Shown piece by piece: positions 13,541 through 26,249 of a stretch of DNA of 64,000 bases; the stretch's first letter is position 1; each line of letters starts with the position of its first letter. A program made the translations under genes and the position numbers. The notes beneath the pieces were generated by a model. The model did not search any database and had not been told where the DNA came from. It saw only the letters and a list, made by a program, of their open reading frames with translations. The DNA is from Hydra vulgaris (taxonomy: Eukaryota; Cnidaria; Hydrozoa; Anthoathecata; Hydridae): contig NC_088931.1 of NCBI RefSeq assembly GCF_038396675.1, forward strand, positions 36,663,501-36,727,500, in the 5' to 3' direction.

Positions 13541-14470
13541 TAGATAACTAGCAGATAATAAGTTGTTTTAATTGTTGGGTGTGTAGCTGATTGTTTATAT
13601 TGTTTGGAGGGCATTGCTCTAATTGTTTGTGGTTGATATGGGTGCTTGCAAGGATTCAACCATTTTAACTTTTCTTGCATCTGCAGCTGTTTTTTCGTCC
13701 ACGAAGGGATGCTTATCGATTCCATGAATTGAGATTGTTTTGGTGACATTGATACAGCAAACAATATCTCCGTGGAAAACATATCTAAAGGGCTGATCAA
13801 GTTTTAGATTAGATTGGAGCTGCTCATTCAATTTTTTTTTTCAGCATATAGCTTATTGAAATTTGCTTGCTCTGGTGGAGTACGATTTGGTCGGATAAAG
13901 ATTTCTTTATATTTTGTGTTACATAATTTTTTTGCTGAGGAGATTACCTTATTACGAGCATCTATAAAGTCAAATTCAACTATAATAGTACCAGGAAGGT
14001 TATTTTGTATAAAATGTGCCGATATACAGCTTGAATTAGTCTGACAATTAATAGATTTTGTATTTACAGGTAGGTTGATTGCTTGGAGTATATCACTAAC
14101 TGTACTTGTATCTTCAATTAAACATTCTTCAGGAGAATTCATTTAAGAGTTTTGCACTCCAATAAACACTACTTTAGTAGCTCTATTAGCCTGCATGCAT
14201 TGGTTTTTTTCTATTGTACTCATAAGAGTGTAGTACCAACTTTGGTGATATCAGAATAAGAAGGCTTTAAAGAATGTTGCTTTTGTCGAACGGTTTTTTC
14301 TTTTCTAAGATTCTTAAGTTGTTAACGCAGTATACAATTTTCATCTTTAAGTAACTGTAACTTTTTCCATGGCTGTTTTAAAAGCAAGAAATTCGTTACA
14401 TAGTACTTCATTTTTATTTAAGGCATAGGCAACTGAGTTTGTTTTCAGTAGAGCTGACATAATTGATCAA
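13540..14470 (-). pseudogene. LINE ORF1-like region (broken)
   Basis: Open stretches include MNSPEECLIEDTSTVSDI and GTIIVEFDFIDARNKVIS, then PNRTPPEQANFNKLYAE. This is the basic, RRM-like organisation found in ORF1 proteins of several LINE groups. An upstream piece reading LNKNEVLCNEFLAFKTAMEK looks like a coiled-coil start. A frame change near 13.83 kb links to the next open piece. The predicted role is RNA binding within the retrotransposon particle. Non-functional. Confidence 0.5.
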
Positions 14471-14550
14471 GCACTTCTGACAATTGATGCAGAACACAAA
14501 TATAAATCAATAGGAGGGCTACCACCCTGAATGGTTGTACGTAATATGGT

Positions 14551-14612
14551 CATATATAAATATAATATATATTATAAATATATATAATATATATATATAT
14601 ATAATATATATA

Positions 14613-14710
<98 letters not shown>

Positions 14711-14897
14711 TCATATATAATTATAATATGTATTTTATATACATATCAAAATTTGAGAATGTTTTTTGTTTTTTTTTACGTTTTTTATGGCAAATATTGT
14801 TTTTTCGCTAAAAAATGCAGTTTTTCTGCTATATTTCTCTGGGACGAGGGGTACTGCTGCCCAAATTTTTTTTGTAGAATAGGCCCTGATAATTATG

Positions 14898-14985
<88 letters not shown>
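14551..14985. repeat. (TA)n tracts flanking a short unique segment
   Basis: TA-rich DNA at about 14551-14708 (pure from about 14620) and a second tract at 14897-14985. The sequence ATGGTCATATATAA occurs on both sides of the first tract. The 170-bp spacer has no recognisable feature. Confidence 0.9.
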
Positions 14986-14987
<2 letters not shown>

Positions 14988-15309
14988 CTAAGTCTGTAGT
15001 GTTCAGAAGCTCTAAACATGTTTGTTGACTTATGATCTACTATAAGAAAAAAATTCATGAGATTTAATGCCTTGAAACTTATTGTTTTTAAGCCCAGAGT
15101 CCTGGAGTCCTGAAGTCCTTGCTGCCATTATACTTAAGGACTCCGGGCTCAAAAAATGATTGTTCCTCCAACCTAAAAGTCTTAATTTTTTTCTTATTAG
15201 TAGTTCATAAACTTATTTATATTTTTAGAGCTCCTGGATACCAAAAACCAGGATAAAGTAATCTTTTTGTGACTTTCAAATCCGGAGTCCTTTTTGGGAC
15301 TCCGCATCC

Positions 15310-15312
<3 letters not shown>
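14986..15312. mobile_element. hAT-type MITE, left end missing
   Basis: This matches the complete element at 22039-22412 over nearly its whole length: AAGTCTGTAGTG, then GAAGCTCTAAACATG, then the GGACTCCGGG centre, ending GACTCCGCATCCCTG at 15312. The first 50 or so bases of the family are replaced by a TA tract, and the right end also abuts a TA tract. No coding sequence. Confidence 0.8.
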
Positions 15313-15369
<57 letters not shown>

Positions 15370-15390
15370 CATACATACATACATACGTAT
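15313..15390. repeat. (TA)n then (CATA)n microsatellite
   Basis: A TA tract at 15313-15362 is followed by about six CATA units to about 15387. Confidence 0.95.
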
Positions 15391-15393
15391 ATA

Positions 15394-16188
15394 CAGGTTT
15401 AGCCAGGAAGGTGTGTGGTTTCACGTCATAATATGACCACGCAAATGCTATTTGATTTTACTTAACTTGACCACTGCTGTTAATATGTTTTGAAAATTTG
15501 TATACATTTTAAAAACGCACTAAAAAAATTATCTTAACTTAACTATAAAGACACTTAAAAAAAAACTTATTGTTAAAGAAGCAAATAAATCTTTGTAAAA
15601 AAAATAGTAAAAAACAAAATAAAAATAACTAAGTAATAATAATTAAATTGTTTATTTAAAAAATTGAAATTTTTTAAATAAACAATTTAATTTGTTACTT
15701 TATTTTAATGCGTTTCAATAATATAAAATAGTAAGTAAAGATCAAAGTTATTTAAATCAGGCAGCTTTCAAAAATGTTTTTTTTTCTTCTTAACAAAAAC
15801 TTTAATGGTTCTAATATAAAGTTTATTAGAGACTTTCGCTGTTGAAAGTTGTCACTTATAAAATTTCATTTTTTTTTTTGTTTTAATTTTTATTCTTTTT
15901 TTTAAGATAAAAAAATTAAAAAAAAATCTTATAATTAATAATATAAATAAAAAATTATACAACTTTCAATGATACTTTAATTAAAATCATTAGCTACTTT
16001 ATTTAAAAACATTTTGCTAATATAAAAACATTAGTAAAGATAAACGTGTTGAATTTATTTATTTTCAACATAATCAACAACCAAGTGTTTCAGTGCATTT
16101 GTTAAAAACCGTAGTTAAATCATCAAAACAAAATATTATTTGTGTAGATATAAAGACTTAAATTTGCACACCTTCCTAGCCAAGTCTG
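15394..16188. mobile_element. 795-bp TA-flanked non-autonomous element
   Basis: The left end CAGGTTTAGCCAGGAAGGTG and the right end, read inwards, CAGACTTGGCTAGGAAGGTG form imperfect terminal inverted repeats of about 25 bp. TA dinucleotides flank both (15392-15393 and 16189-16190). CAG ends plus TA duplication suggest the Tc1/mariner superfamily. The interior is AT-rich without coding signal. It includes a strong palindrome at about 15645-15692 (AAATTGTTTATTTAAAAAATT and its complement). Confidence 0.7.
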
Positions 16189-16267
16189 TATATATGTCTT
16201 ATACTGTTGATTTAGGTGAGTATTGTGACATTGTACTGAAATAGCCTGCTGGCGGGGGCTCCAATAC

Positions 16268-16510
16268 TTTTTTTTTTGTTTTTTTTTTGTTTGTTTAAAC
16301 TTCCCAAGGCCAATAAGGCCACTACAGATGAGGAGGCTACTTGTGGTTATAACCCTCTCTCAACTTTATAACTCCGAAACACAAACCTTGACAAACAAGG
16401 CTGCTGCGCGGAGAAACAAGTTGAGTTTTTTACTACCAGGGGCGTGGTGGGGATCAAACTCAAAACCTCTCGCTTATAAAGCGAGCACTCTACCATGACA
16501 CCACTACCGC
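16268..16510 (-). repeat. tRNA-derived SINE (second family)
   Basis: On the minus strand it begins at 16510 with a tRNA-like head. The A-box-like TGGTAGAGTGC and the B-box-like GGTTTTGAGTTTGATCCC are separated by a stem-forming GCTCGCTTTATAAGCGAG. The head is followed by a GC-richer body (CTCCGCGCAGCAGCC, CCTCCTCATCTG) and an A-rich tail (T-rich on +, 16268-16296). The internal boxes would drive RNA polymerase III. The sequence differs from the 44/48/52-kb SINE family. Confidence 0.75.
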
Positions 16511-16691
16511 ATACATACATTGACTGACAAATAGCAAGACTCGCAGCGGAGTGCTGCTACATCGACTGAGGGTTTGACATGGGGCAGCAATCTTTTCATT
16601 CATTATTTATTTTTTTCTTCTTTTTAAAAAAAAGTCATATCAATTTAGATAAGCAAAAAAAGTGAGCAAATGCTTACATAAGTATGCTATA

Positions 16692-16802
<111 letters not shown>

Positions 16803-17199
16803 ACAAGATACAAATTTCACTTTAATTTAAAACAAAATTTAAAAGAAAACACCATACAGATAATTTTTTTAAATTATACTTTTGTACAGGAACTTTTTCC
16901 GCACCCTGTATTTATATATAGTCATATATCAGATAACAAAAACGAGCCTCTTTGAGTGTTCTTGTTGGGGAGGTGAATAAAGTAAAAAAAAAAAAAAGGT
17001 CATTCTTTTCCTTGAGTATTTTATTTTGTTAATTGGATATAAAAAATACAGTTTTAAATATAAAAAAAATTAAAGGGGTATTAAAAATCTAATGATGCAT
17101 AACAGCATGTATGTTTTTTTGTAGATTTCTTTTTATACAACATAATACAAATTTTAAAAACAAATATGAGTTAAACCACTATCTCTTTTCTTCTTTTTT

Positions 17200-18030
17200 C
17201 CCCCAGATATTTGTCTGCTGAAAGTTCTTGCCAGTACTTGCGAATGGAATAGATGTTTCAACTGAAATGTTGTATCACACTTTTAATCAATTTCATCTCT
17301 TATATTTGAAATTTTTGGAATATTTAAAGCAAAATTTTCAGTTTTTGCTGCATTATCTATATCATTTTTTGATTTCATTGCTAAATTATATTGCATTTAA
17401 TTATCAACATCTTGCTGTTACCAGTTCTCAGAATAGTTTTAGATGATGCAATTTTCTTTGCGTGAATCTTTTTCATAGCTAAGCTTATTAAAAGTTGAGC
17501 TGTTGAGATTTAAATTTTTTTTTGTACATAACTTGTAATGTTAAAAAATTAATTTTTTATTTGACTATATGTATAGTCAAATAAAAAATTAATTCTTTAA
17601 ATAGGTCCGATGAAGTTGATATTTAAATTAATAACTTTTATTATAGATTTCCACAAAATTTTCAATTTCATCAAGAATTTCAGTTTTAATAGTTTCATTA
17701 CCTTTAAGGAATTTCAAAAATTCTTCTGAATGATTCTTCTCTGTAAACTTGTTTCCTTTGCATTTGTTACTTTTGGGTTTATTGATAAGCTCAAGTTTCC
17801 TTTTAAACTGGAATTCAACTGGACTGGTTCCAAGACTAGCTGTTATAATTCTTCTTTTTTTAATAATTAATTATTTTTTCAAGTATTAAGTTGGTCTGGA
17901 TTTTGAATGATTTTTTCTGATACAAAATTAATATCAGCTGCTGTTGATGTAGGTTTGAACTCAGTTTTTATTATTATTTTTTCTTTCCTTGTCTCAGAAT
18001 AGTATTTCTTTTGATGATGATTGCATATAA
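17200..18030 (-). pseudogene. Unrecognised coding-like remnant
   Basis: Several minus-strand frames look protein-coding although none has a whole ORF. At about 18010-17888 one reads KYYSETRKEKIIIKTEFKPT to a stop. At 17868-17626 an 80-codon stretch includes TASLGTSPVEFQFKRKLELI and GNETIKTEILDEIENFVEIY before its stop. At 17.40-17.20 kb there are AAKTENFALNIPKISNIRDE and IPFASTGKNFQQTNIWG. A 30-bp-arm palindrome (about 17535-17600) lies between pieces. No family is recognised. It could be a decayed gene or element, or exons of a gene reading left. Confidence 0.35.
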
Positions 18031-18142
18031 TTTAGCCTATTGTTTTTTTTTATAAATTTTTGTGGTTTTGAAGTGTTTTTTTTATAAATTTTTTAAGTGT
18101 TTTTTTTATAAATTTTTGAAATTTATTTTGATTCACTCCTAA

Positions 18143-20470
18143 CAAGGCTGCAAGCAACCACTATTAAGTTGGGAGTTACTGGAAAGAAAAAAACGAGTTA
18201 TAGAGCAAGGAAACAGTTGATAGAAGACTTAAAAAGTTGAAGGTTGTATGAGTCAGGAAAACATGATGATAGAAGAGAGTTTCAAAGGTTTGAAGTGCGG
18301 GGAAACTAGATGAATAAAAGTTTTTAGAGCATGCAGGGACATGCAGGGACATTTTAGAGCATACAGGGACGTTTTTAGAGCATGCAGGAAAAGAATGAGA
18401 CTTTGCTAAATGGTGAGTAAAGCAAGAATGATTTTTAGTTGGTGGAACTAGAGATGATAGCTCCTTTTAGCAGCCACCATGATAGTATTTGTAGAAAAGA
18501 AAAAGAGATAAAACTTTATGACGATGGGAAAGAGGCTCAAACTTAGCAGATAGAACAGGACCAACTATGTTTACAAGCGTATTGGGCCTTGTCAAGAAGA
18601 GAAAGAGCATCATTAGAAGAATCACCACAAATATGATAATAGTATTCTATACAGGGACAAGTAAGAGATTTATAGAGGTAGAGAATAGAATCAGAAGTTA
18701 GAAAATTGTGAGCATGATAAAGAGAGGCAACCTTAGCAGATACTAATTTAGCAATCAATTGTATATATGGTTTCCATGAAAGGTCAGAAGACATAAAGAA
18801 GAGAACTCAGTGAGAGGGTTGCCTTTTATTAATATAAGAATGTTGACAGTATTGTGATAGTTGTTTATTCTGTTACAGAAGAGAGATCAGATTCACGATC
18901 GGTGCCTGTTTTAAGCGATCAAAAAAAGAAGACTTTTTGTTAAGACAGGAGTATAAAGTTGAGTCACCAGCAAAAAGAGCTACTTTAGATGTTAGGTTGT
19001 CAGAAAGATCATTAATGTAGATAAAAAAAAAAACAGGACCATAGATAGAGCCTTGCTAATAAGAGAAAGAAGACTGATTGAACAATAATTGGAGGGATAA
19101 GAATGTTCACCGGAGTTTTTAAAAATTGGAGCAACAGATGCCATTTTCCAGCAGGCTGGAAGAACAAGTTTCAGTTAAGTACTTATAAAATAGTTTAGAG
19201 AGAATTAAAGAGAGTTCTGGAGAACAATTTTGTAAGACTATGACAGGAATGTTGTCTGAAACACAAGCCGCAGAAGAGCTTAACCAAGATTGAGTTTGGC
19301 GATGGAAGCTGGAGTGATTTGAATGTCTAACAATGGGTTAATCTGTTTAATTGGAATGGATGGAAGAGAATGACCATAAGATTCAAGGCTTGAATTAAAA
19401 GAAAAGCACTTTGTAAAAAGTTCTATCCTTGGGAGAGGTAATAAGATCAGTCTCAAGAATGAAAGATGGAATGTTAGACCTACATTTGTTAATGACGCTG
19501 TTGAAGATTTTCCAAAAGTTAAGTTTCGAGATAAAATACAAGATTTAGTGAATTGAGAATAATGGAGCTTAGCATCTGACAGCTCATTTTAACATCGATT
19601 TCTTACAATAATAAATAGCCGTTTGTCCTCGAAAGTTGTTCTCTTGAAAAAGATGAAAAAAATGATCACGATTAAATATAGCAGCTGCACAAGAGGGTGA
19701 AAACCATGGAGTAGAATGAGGCTTGACTTTGGAACTAACAAGATGGAATAAAAGCTTCTATTCCTGTCTGAATCCAGGTTACATAAAAAGCATATTTCTC
19801 AGCTGAAAGAGAAAGGACATCAGCCCAAGCACCGTCACAAAGAAAGTTGCGAGAATAATCCCATTCAGCTTTAGGGTAGTAGTAAGTAGTGCAATGATAG
19901 GGTGAGTCTGAAAAGGAAGTAGGAGATAAAAGATTTAAAGATATTGCAATGTCAGAACCACCTAAAAAAGAAAAAGGAAAAATTGACCACAAGCTAGGTG
20001 CAGAGACAAGACATAAATCAAGGAGTGAAGGTAAGTGATTAGGGAAAATGAGTCACAAAGTTAGCTATCTAAGAAAGAGATTGAGAAATGCAGAAGTTAT
20101 AGGCTTTAGTTTCATCATGGTCAGTGGCGTTAGAGCCAAGCCATTCAGTGTGATAAATATTAAAGTCACCAAAAACAACAACATTGGCAGAGGGGTAAAG
20201 AGAGAGGGCATGGTCAATTTGATCAGAAGTTACATCTAAAAGAGTGTTGTCTTGGGAAGAAGGAGAACGATAAAAAACAAAGAGGAAGGTGATAGAGTGA
20301 TAGGTCGCTAAGCAGAAGCACATAAAAGTATGGTCAAAGGATTTGAACCTGATTTCACGAAAAACTGGTGAATTGATTTGTCTGTATACCCCCAAGTCAA
20401 TCGTGTGACTATTGGAGTCTTTGTGAATCAAATGATAGTACCCATCAACACTGAGATCAGAAAAAGGAAT
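18143..20470 (-). mobile_element. Second LINE (Jockey-like), 5'-truncated and broken
   Basis: Read on the minus strand, an endonuclease piece (20431-20069) contains VVVFGDFNIYHTEWLGSNAT. It is followed by a linker (19992-19735; SPYHCTTYYYPKAEWDYSRN), basic regions, a heavily eroded RT core near 19.1 kb (APIFKNSGE), and an RT C-terminal piece (18794-18543; SSDLSWKPYIQLIAKLVSAK, then LYKSLTCPCIEYYYHICG). The tail reads KSHSFPACSKNVPVCSK, with a small internal tandem duplication near 18330-18385. Many frame changes occur. Its protein is distinct from the 8.8-14.5 kb LINE. Confidence 0.75.
20069..20431 (-). pseudogene. LINE endonuclease fragment
   Basis: A 120-codon open stretch includes the GDFN...W catalytic/metal-binding block and FRPIDHT-like substrate-fold residues (SFDHTFMCFCLATYHSITFL). 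It belongs to the AP-endonuclease domain of the surrounding LINE. It lacks the N-terminal strands and runs into stops. Confidence 0.7.
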
Positions 20471-22038
20471 AGCAGTTTAAATCAGTCATGACCTCTTAAG
20501 CAATGTGCTATGCAATTTTCTTAGTCCTGTTAATTAATCCTAAGTAAGTAATTTTTCAGCAGTTGATGGAATGAGTCTCTCTATAAACTACCACAGAGTT
20601 CAGGAAACCTTACTACCAGCCGGCTTCAGAACCATTAAACTGAGTTTTAGAGCTGTACTCTCATTAGGAGATAACAGAAAGAGTTGCATAGCTACTATCA
20701 AGGAGGTTCATTGTTAAAGAGGACATTCCTGTCTCTTTTAATATTATAATTTTAAAATTACAATTGCTGGCAGAACTCCACATTTAAAGAGAATCATATC
20801 ACGGAGTTCACTTTGCTGGCAATCAATGTCACTTTATGCTAAATGATGGGGATCCAGCAAACAGCAGAAAAAAGTTCAGCCTTTCAAATTTTTGGTTTTA
20901 TTAACACATTAAAATTTTCGGCTATTTTTACTTTTTGCTTTTTGTTTTGGCATGACACTGAAGAAAGACTTTGCTGAAAGTTAAAGACTTTGCAGTTCAT
21001 GAATTCTATTTAGCATTACAAAACTGCAGCATCACTCCAAAAGTCCATCTGAATCAGTTTATCATCTCTTCAGTACTCACTAAACAAAGTATCGTTCAGA
21101 ATATGCAGAAAGGCTTCTGAGCTGCCTTGATTAACAGCAAGCAATTGTTTTTAAAAATTTTAATTTTTCTCTGTCAGAATTTTCTACATTAATAGAAAAT
21201 TTTCCTGTTGGAATTTTTTTTATTAAAATATGACTATTATAAATGAAAAAAATGTTGTTTTGTAAGGTATTTTCTTACTTGAAAAATAGAATTTTGAGTG
21301 CTGTAAAAATGCAAATGTTTGAGATGCTGTCATTCTGCTCTTATGTTCAATAAAAAATTAACCAAAAAATTTAAAGCATGAATTATCTATTTTAACATTT
21401 TTAAGTCTAAACCAGTCTATAAATAATAATTAAGTGAATATCTATATAAATAAAAAATATTTTGAAAGTCCAAATTTTCCAATCTAGTACTAAAAGATTA
21501 TTAAGAATTTCTGAAGTTAATATGATATATGCATTTCATTCGAAATGGAATGGAATTTTATTTGCTTGCACCTCAAATCAAATATCTATTTAAACTATTA
21601 TTCTGCATTGTAGGTAATGCTTTTTAAGTTGGTTTTATGTTAATGCGATATGTAGGTAAAATCTTAGAATAAATTCCTGGAACTCTTGATAAAATAAGTT
21701 TCTTGTCAAAAAGTAACTTAATACTAATAGTTTCTTAAGATTTTGTGGTTGTACTAGTTTCTTATGAACAAGTTTTATTTAAAAAAAACTCTGTTTAAGT
21801 TTTGTTTTAATTTCAAGTTTTAGAAAGAAACTTTTAAGTCTAGAGAACCAATAATACATTATAAAAATTAAGGAATCCTAGTCTATTAATATTGTTGTAT
21901 GGTATAATAATATATATTGTTACTATAAAAACAAATTTAACAAATAGAAATTTTAAGATTACAAAAATAAATTTTTAATTATTGTCTGATTCTTACAGGA
22001 AATGGCTCTCAAATGGTAAAAATACTTATGGTAAAAAG
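20471..22038. other. No gene recognised; possible LINE 5' debris then AT-rich DNA
   Basis: 20.47-20.9 kb is somewhat less AT-rich and may be the upstream part of the adjacent LINE, but no protein match is visible. 20.9-22.0 kb is ordinary AT-rich sequence. Confidence 0.3.
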
Positions 22039-22412
22039 CAGGGATGTGGAGTCCCAAAAGGACTCCAGCTTTATATCTCTACTTGTTCCAAGTCTGTAGT
22101 GTCCAGAAGCTCTAAACATGATTGTTGACTTATGATCTGCTATAAGAAAAAAGTTCATGGTATTTAATGACTTGAAACTTATTGTTTTTTACCCCGGAGT
22201 CCTGGATTCCCGGAGTCCTTGCCGCCATTATACCTAAGAACTCCGGGTTCAAAAAGCGATTGTTCTTCTAATCTAAAAGTCTAAATTTTTTTCCTATTAG
22301 TAGTTTATAAACTTATTTATATTTTTAGAACTCCTTGATACCAAAAACTAAGATAAAGTAATCTTTTTGTAACTTTCAAATCCTTAGTCCTTTTTAGGAC
22401 TCCGTATCCCTG
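22039..22412. mobile_element. Intact 374-bp hAT-type MITE
   Basis: The ends are CAGGGATG and, read inwards, CAGGGATA. Subterminal palindromes follow (GGAGTCCCAAAAGGACTCC on the left, AGTCCTTTTTAGGACT on the right). A perfect 8-bp target duplication GTAAAAAG flanks it (22031-22038 and 22413-22420). CAG..CTG ends with an 8-bp duplication are diagnostic of hAT superfamily insertion. It is non-coding, so mobilised in trans. A second copy lies at 14986-15312. Confidence 0.9.
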
Positions 22413-23055
22413 GTAAAAAGTAGTAAAGCAAAATAAATTTGAACCAATTTTTATCTTACCCAAAATTATGAAACAATCAAAATGTAATGTATAATGAAAA
22501 CATAAGATTTAACTTAACCTGAAAACAACCATAAATATTTGTTTTTTGTTCATCAATATATTATTTTAATATATTAATGTATAAGTAAATATTTTGATGT
22601 CATTAATTAATTTTTCTGTCAAAATGTTAACAATAGTCTTGGAAACATAAATAAATAAAAACTAAGAATAAAATTTGTACATAAATTTGCAAAGCTGTGA
22701 AATTTATAAAATCTGATAATTAACAGATAAAGATAAAGATATAAACATGCTGAAAAAATTATAATTCAATTAAAATTTTTTGAAGATAAAAAGTACATAT
22801 TTTTTGAACTCTGATCATAAAATAGTATTTATCTTATGAATATTTTTGTTTTTTTGTCATATTCAATATTCTCGATAATTATTTATACAGAGATCAAGAG
22901 AGTCAATGATTTTTAAAGGCTTTTATAACTAACTCTTTGACTTGTTGAGTTAGTTGAGCAAATTAAGTACTCTAATTAAGAACTCTATAAGTAACTAAAT
23001 TAAGAACTCTATAAGTAACTCTATTAATAAATTAGTTACTAAATTAATAAGGGAT
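22413..23055. other. AT-rich DNA, nothing recognised
   Basis: There are no coding or repeat signals beyond short CTCTATAAGTAACT repeats at about 22980-23035. Confidence 0.4.
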
Positions 23056-23300
23056 CTTCCTTAAAGTACATACGCTCGGGTGGGGGAGAGGGGTCTGCAA
23101 TGGCGTATATAAGATGGGGGGCAGGTGGTTAATTATAAAAGTAAGAAACACTAAATTAAAAAAAGACAATATAAAATGTTGGGTAGGTAGGTTAAAAGTG
23201 TAGGTACTTTTAGGGAGGTAGAAGATACTCAAAAAAGCGTATACCAAATTGCAGGGGGGGGGGGGTTGAAATAAAAGCGTATGTACTTTATGGACCACTC
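23056..23300. mobile_element. Small MITE with G-rich interior
   Basis: Inverted AAAGTACATACGCT occurs at 23063-23076 and 23277-23290, with related flanks (CTT and CAT). The interior includes several G-runs, one of 12 consecutive G (23254-23265), and partial copies of the end motif (AAAAAGCGTATACC). No coding. The target duplication was not resolved. Confidence 0.55.
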
Positions 23301-23404
23301 CTAAGTTAGTGAGTCTGGTTGGTTGTGGTAAACCTATATAACTCAAAATTGTTACTTAAAATTCATTAAAGTTTAAAAAATGTTTTAAAAATTATGTTGA
23401 ACAG

Positions 23405-24370
23405 ATTTGTTACTGTTTTATTTGAACTAACAAATTTATAACTGATTTGGTATCATCTTATATTCCCCCTGAATTGTCTGTGCAGCTACATAAACATTTT
23501 AAATATTTTTCAAAAAAGATTTTTTTGTCATTTATGGTCCTAGATTGTTTGATGCATGATGCAATTATTATTAGAGTAAAAAGTTTATATTTAGTAAGTC
23601 TATGCTATATGGTTCAATTGTTTGCATATCTTTAAGTAAATGTCTATACAAATATATAATAGTATTTTATTATTTTTTAATGCCGTCACCTTGATCCTCT
23701 TAAAATATGTAAAGCAATTACATTTTTATCTCAGAAAAAGGAAGGAAAAAAAAAAAGTGAATACTAAAAGCTTAAAAACAAACTCATTGATTGCTATTAA
23801 ATTATAAATACAATAATGCAAACATTAAAAAAAGTGACTTCAGTTTAATTTTTTCCTATATTATAAAATTTATTTTAGTAAAATTGAATGATTTATCTAG
23901 CTATGAAACTAACTCTGCAAAAAACTTGTATTACTTTTTTTTATTGTTTTATATATTTTAATATTTATAAATTTAACATATTTTTTACTGTTTTATAGCT
24001 AACAATTTATAAGTATTTTAAATTTATAACTGGTCTGGTATCAACTTTATATTAACACTGAATTTTTTGAATTGTTTTTCAAAAAAAAAAAATTGTTATT
24101 TTTCTAAATTGATACATGCATAATGCAATTATTATTAGAATAAAAAGTTTATATTTAGTAAGTCTATGCTATATGATTTAATGCTTTGCAAATTTTTAAG
24201 AAAATGTCTATACAAATATTTTATGGTATTTTAATATTTTTAATACCATTACCTTGATCCTCTTAAAATATGTAAAGCAATTTTTTTTTATCTTGGTGCA
24301 AGGAAAATAATAGTAAAAAAAAATTCCAAAAGCTTGAAAACAAACTTATTGACAGCTATTATAAATACCT
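23405..24370. repeat. Direct duplication of about 390 bp
   Basis: 23405-23815 and 23985-24370 are diverged direct copies. They share blocks such as TTTATATTTAGTAAGTCTAT, ACCTTGATCCTCTTAAAATA and TGCAATTATTATTAGA. No coding signal. This is a local duplication or two copies of an unidentified repeat. Confidence 0.75.
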
Positions 24371-26028
<1,658 letters not shown>

Positions 26029-26046
26029 GAAAGTTTTTTATGTGAC

Positions 26047-26249
26047 ATGGTACGCAATATGAATGATTTATCAACGAATTACTGCACCTCAAAAACACTT
26101 TCACTTTCAAATGCAGATGAGAAAAATTGTAAAATCTATTCATTAGAAAGCGAAAAATCTAATAAACCTAGTGTTCGTGTTGGTATTCCTGCTTTGTTTA
26201 CTTTGCAAAGAAGCATTGATGAAGATACAATGCATGAGTTTCCTGATAG
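26047..26249 (+). CDS. shroom: Shroom gene, first identified coding exon
   Basis: Encodes residues 1-67 plus two bases, starting MVRNMNDL and including VRVGIPALFTLQRSIDEDT. The donor TGATAG|GTTAGA ends in phase 2. Without this splice the frame stops within 7 codons. An AG acceptor at 26028-26029 lies just upstream of the ATG and could take a cis exon or a spliced leader. Confidence 0.6.

Larger units (their letters stand above)
8785..14520 (-). mobile_element. CR1-like LINE, broken and carrying nested insertions
   Basis: Read on the minus strand, a single LINE can be followed from an ORF1-like region (14.5-13.54 kb), through an apurinic endonuclease (13.5-12.94 kb), a linker and reverse transcriptase (11.34-9.96 kb), to the RT C-terminus (9.61-8.87 kb). 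It ends in a 3' tail of TTA/TTG repeats near 8790-8815 (seen as TTGTTGTTGTTATTATTA on +). Frameshifts and stops occur throughout. Foreign DNA sits at 9615-9965 and 11344-12936. The order ORF1-EN-RT and the motifs fit the CR1/L2 group. The exact clade is inferred. Confidence 0.8.

Noticed and set aside
20048-20239. 62-codon open frame on +
   Set aside because: It is antisense to the LINE endonuclease fragment.
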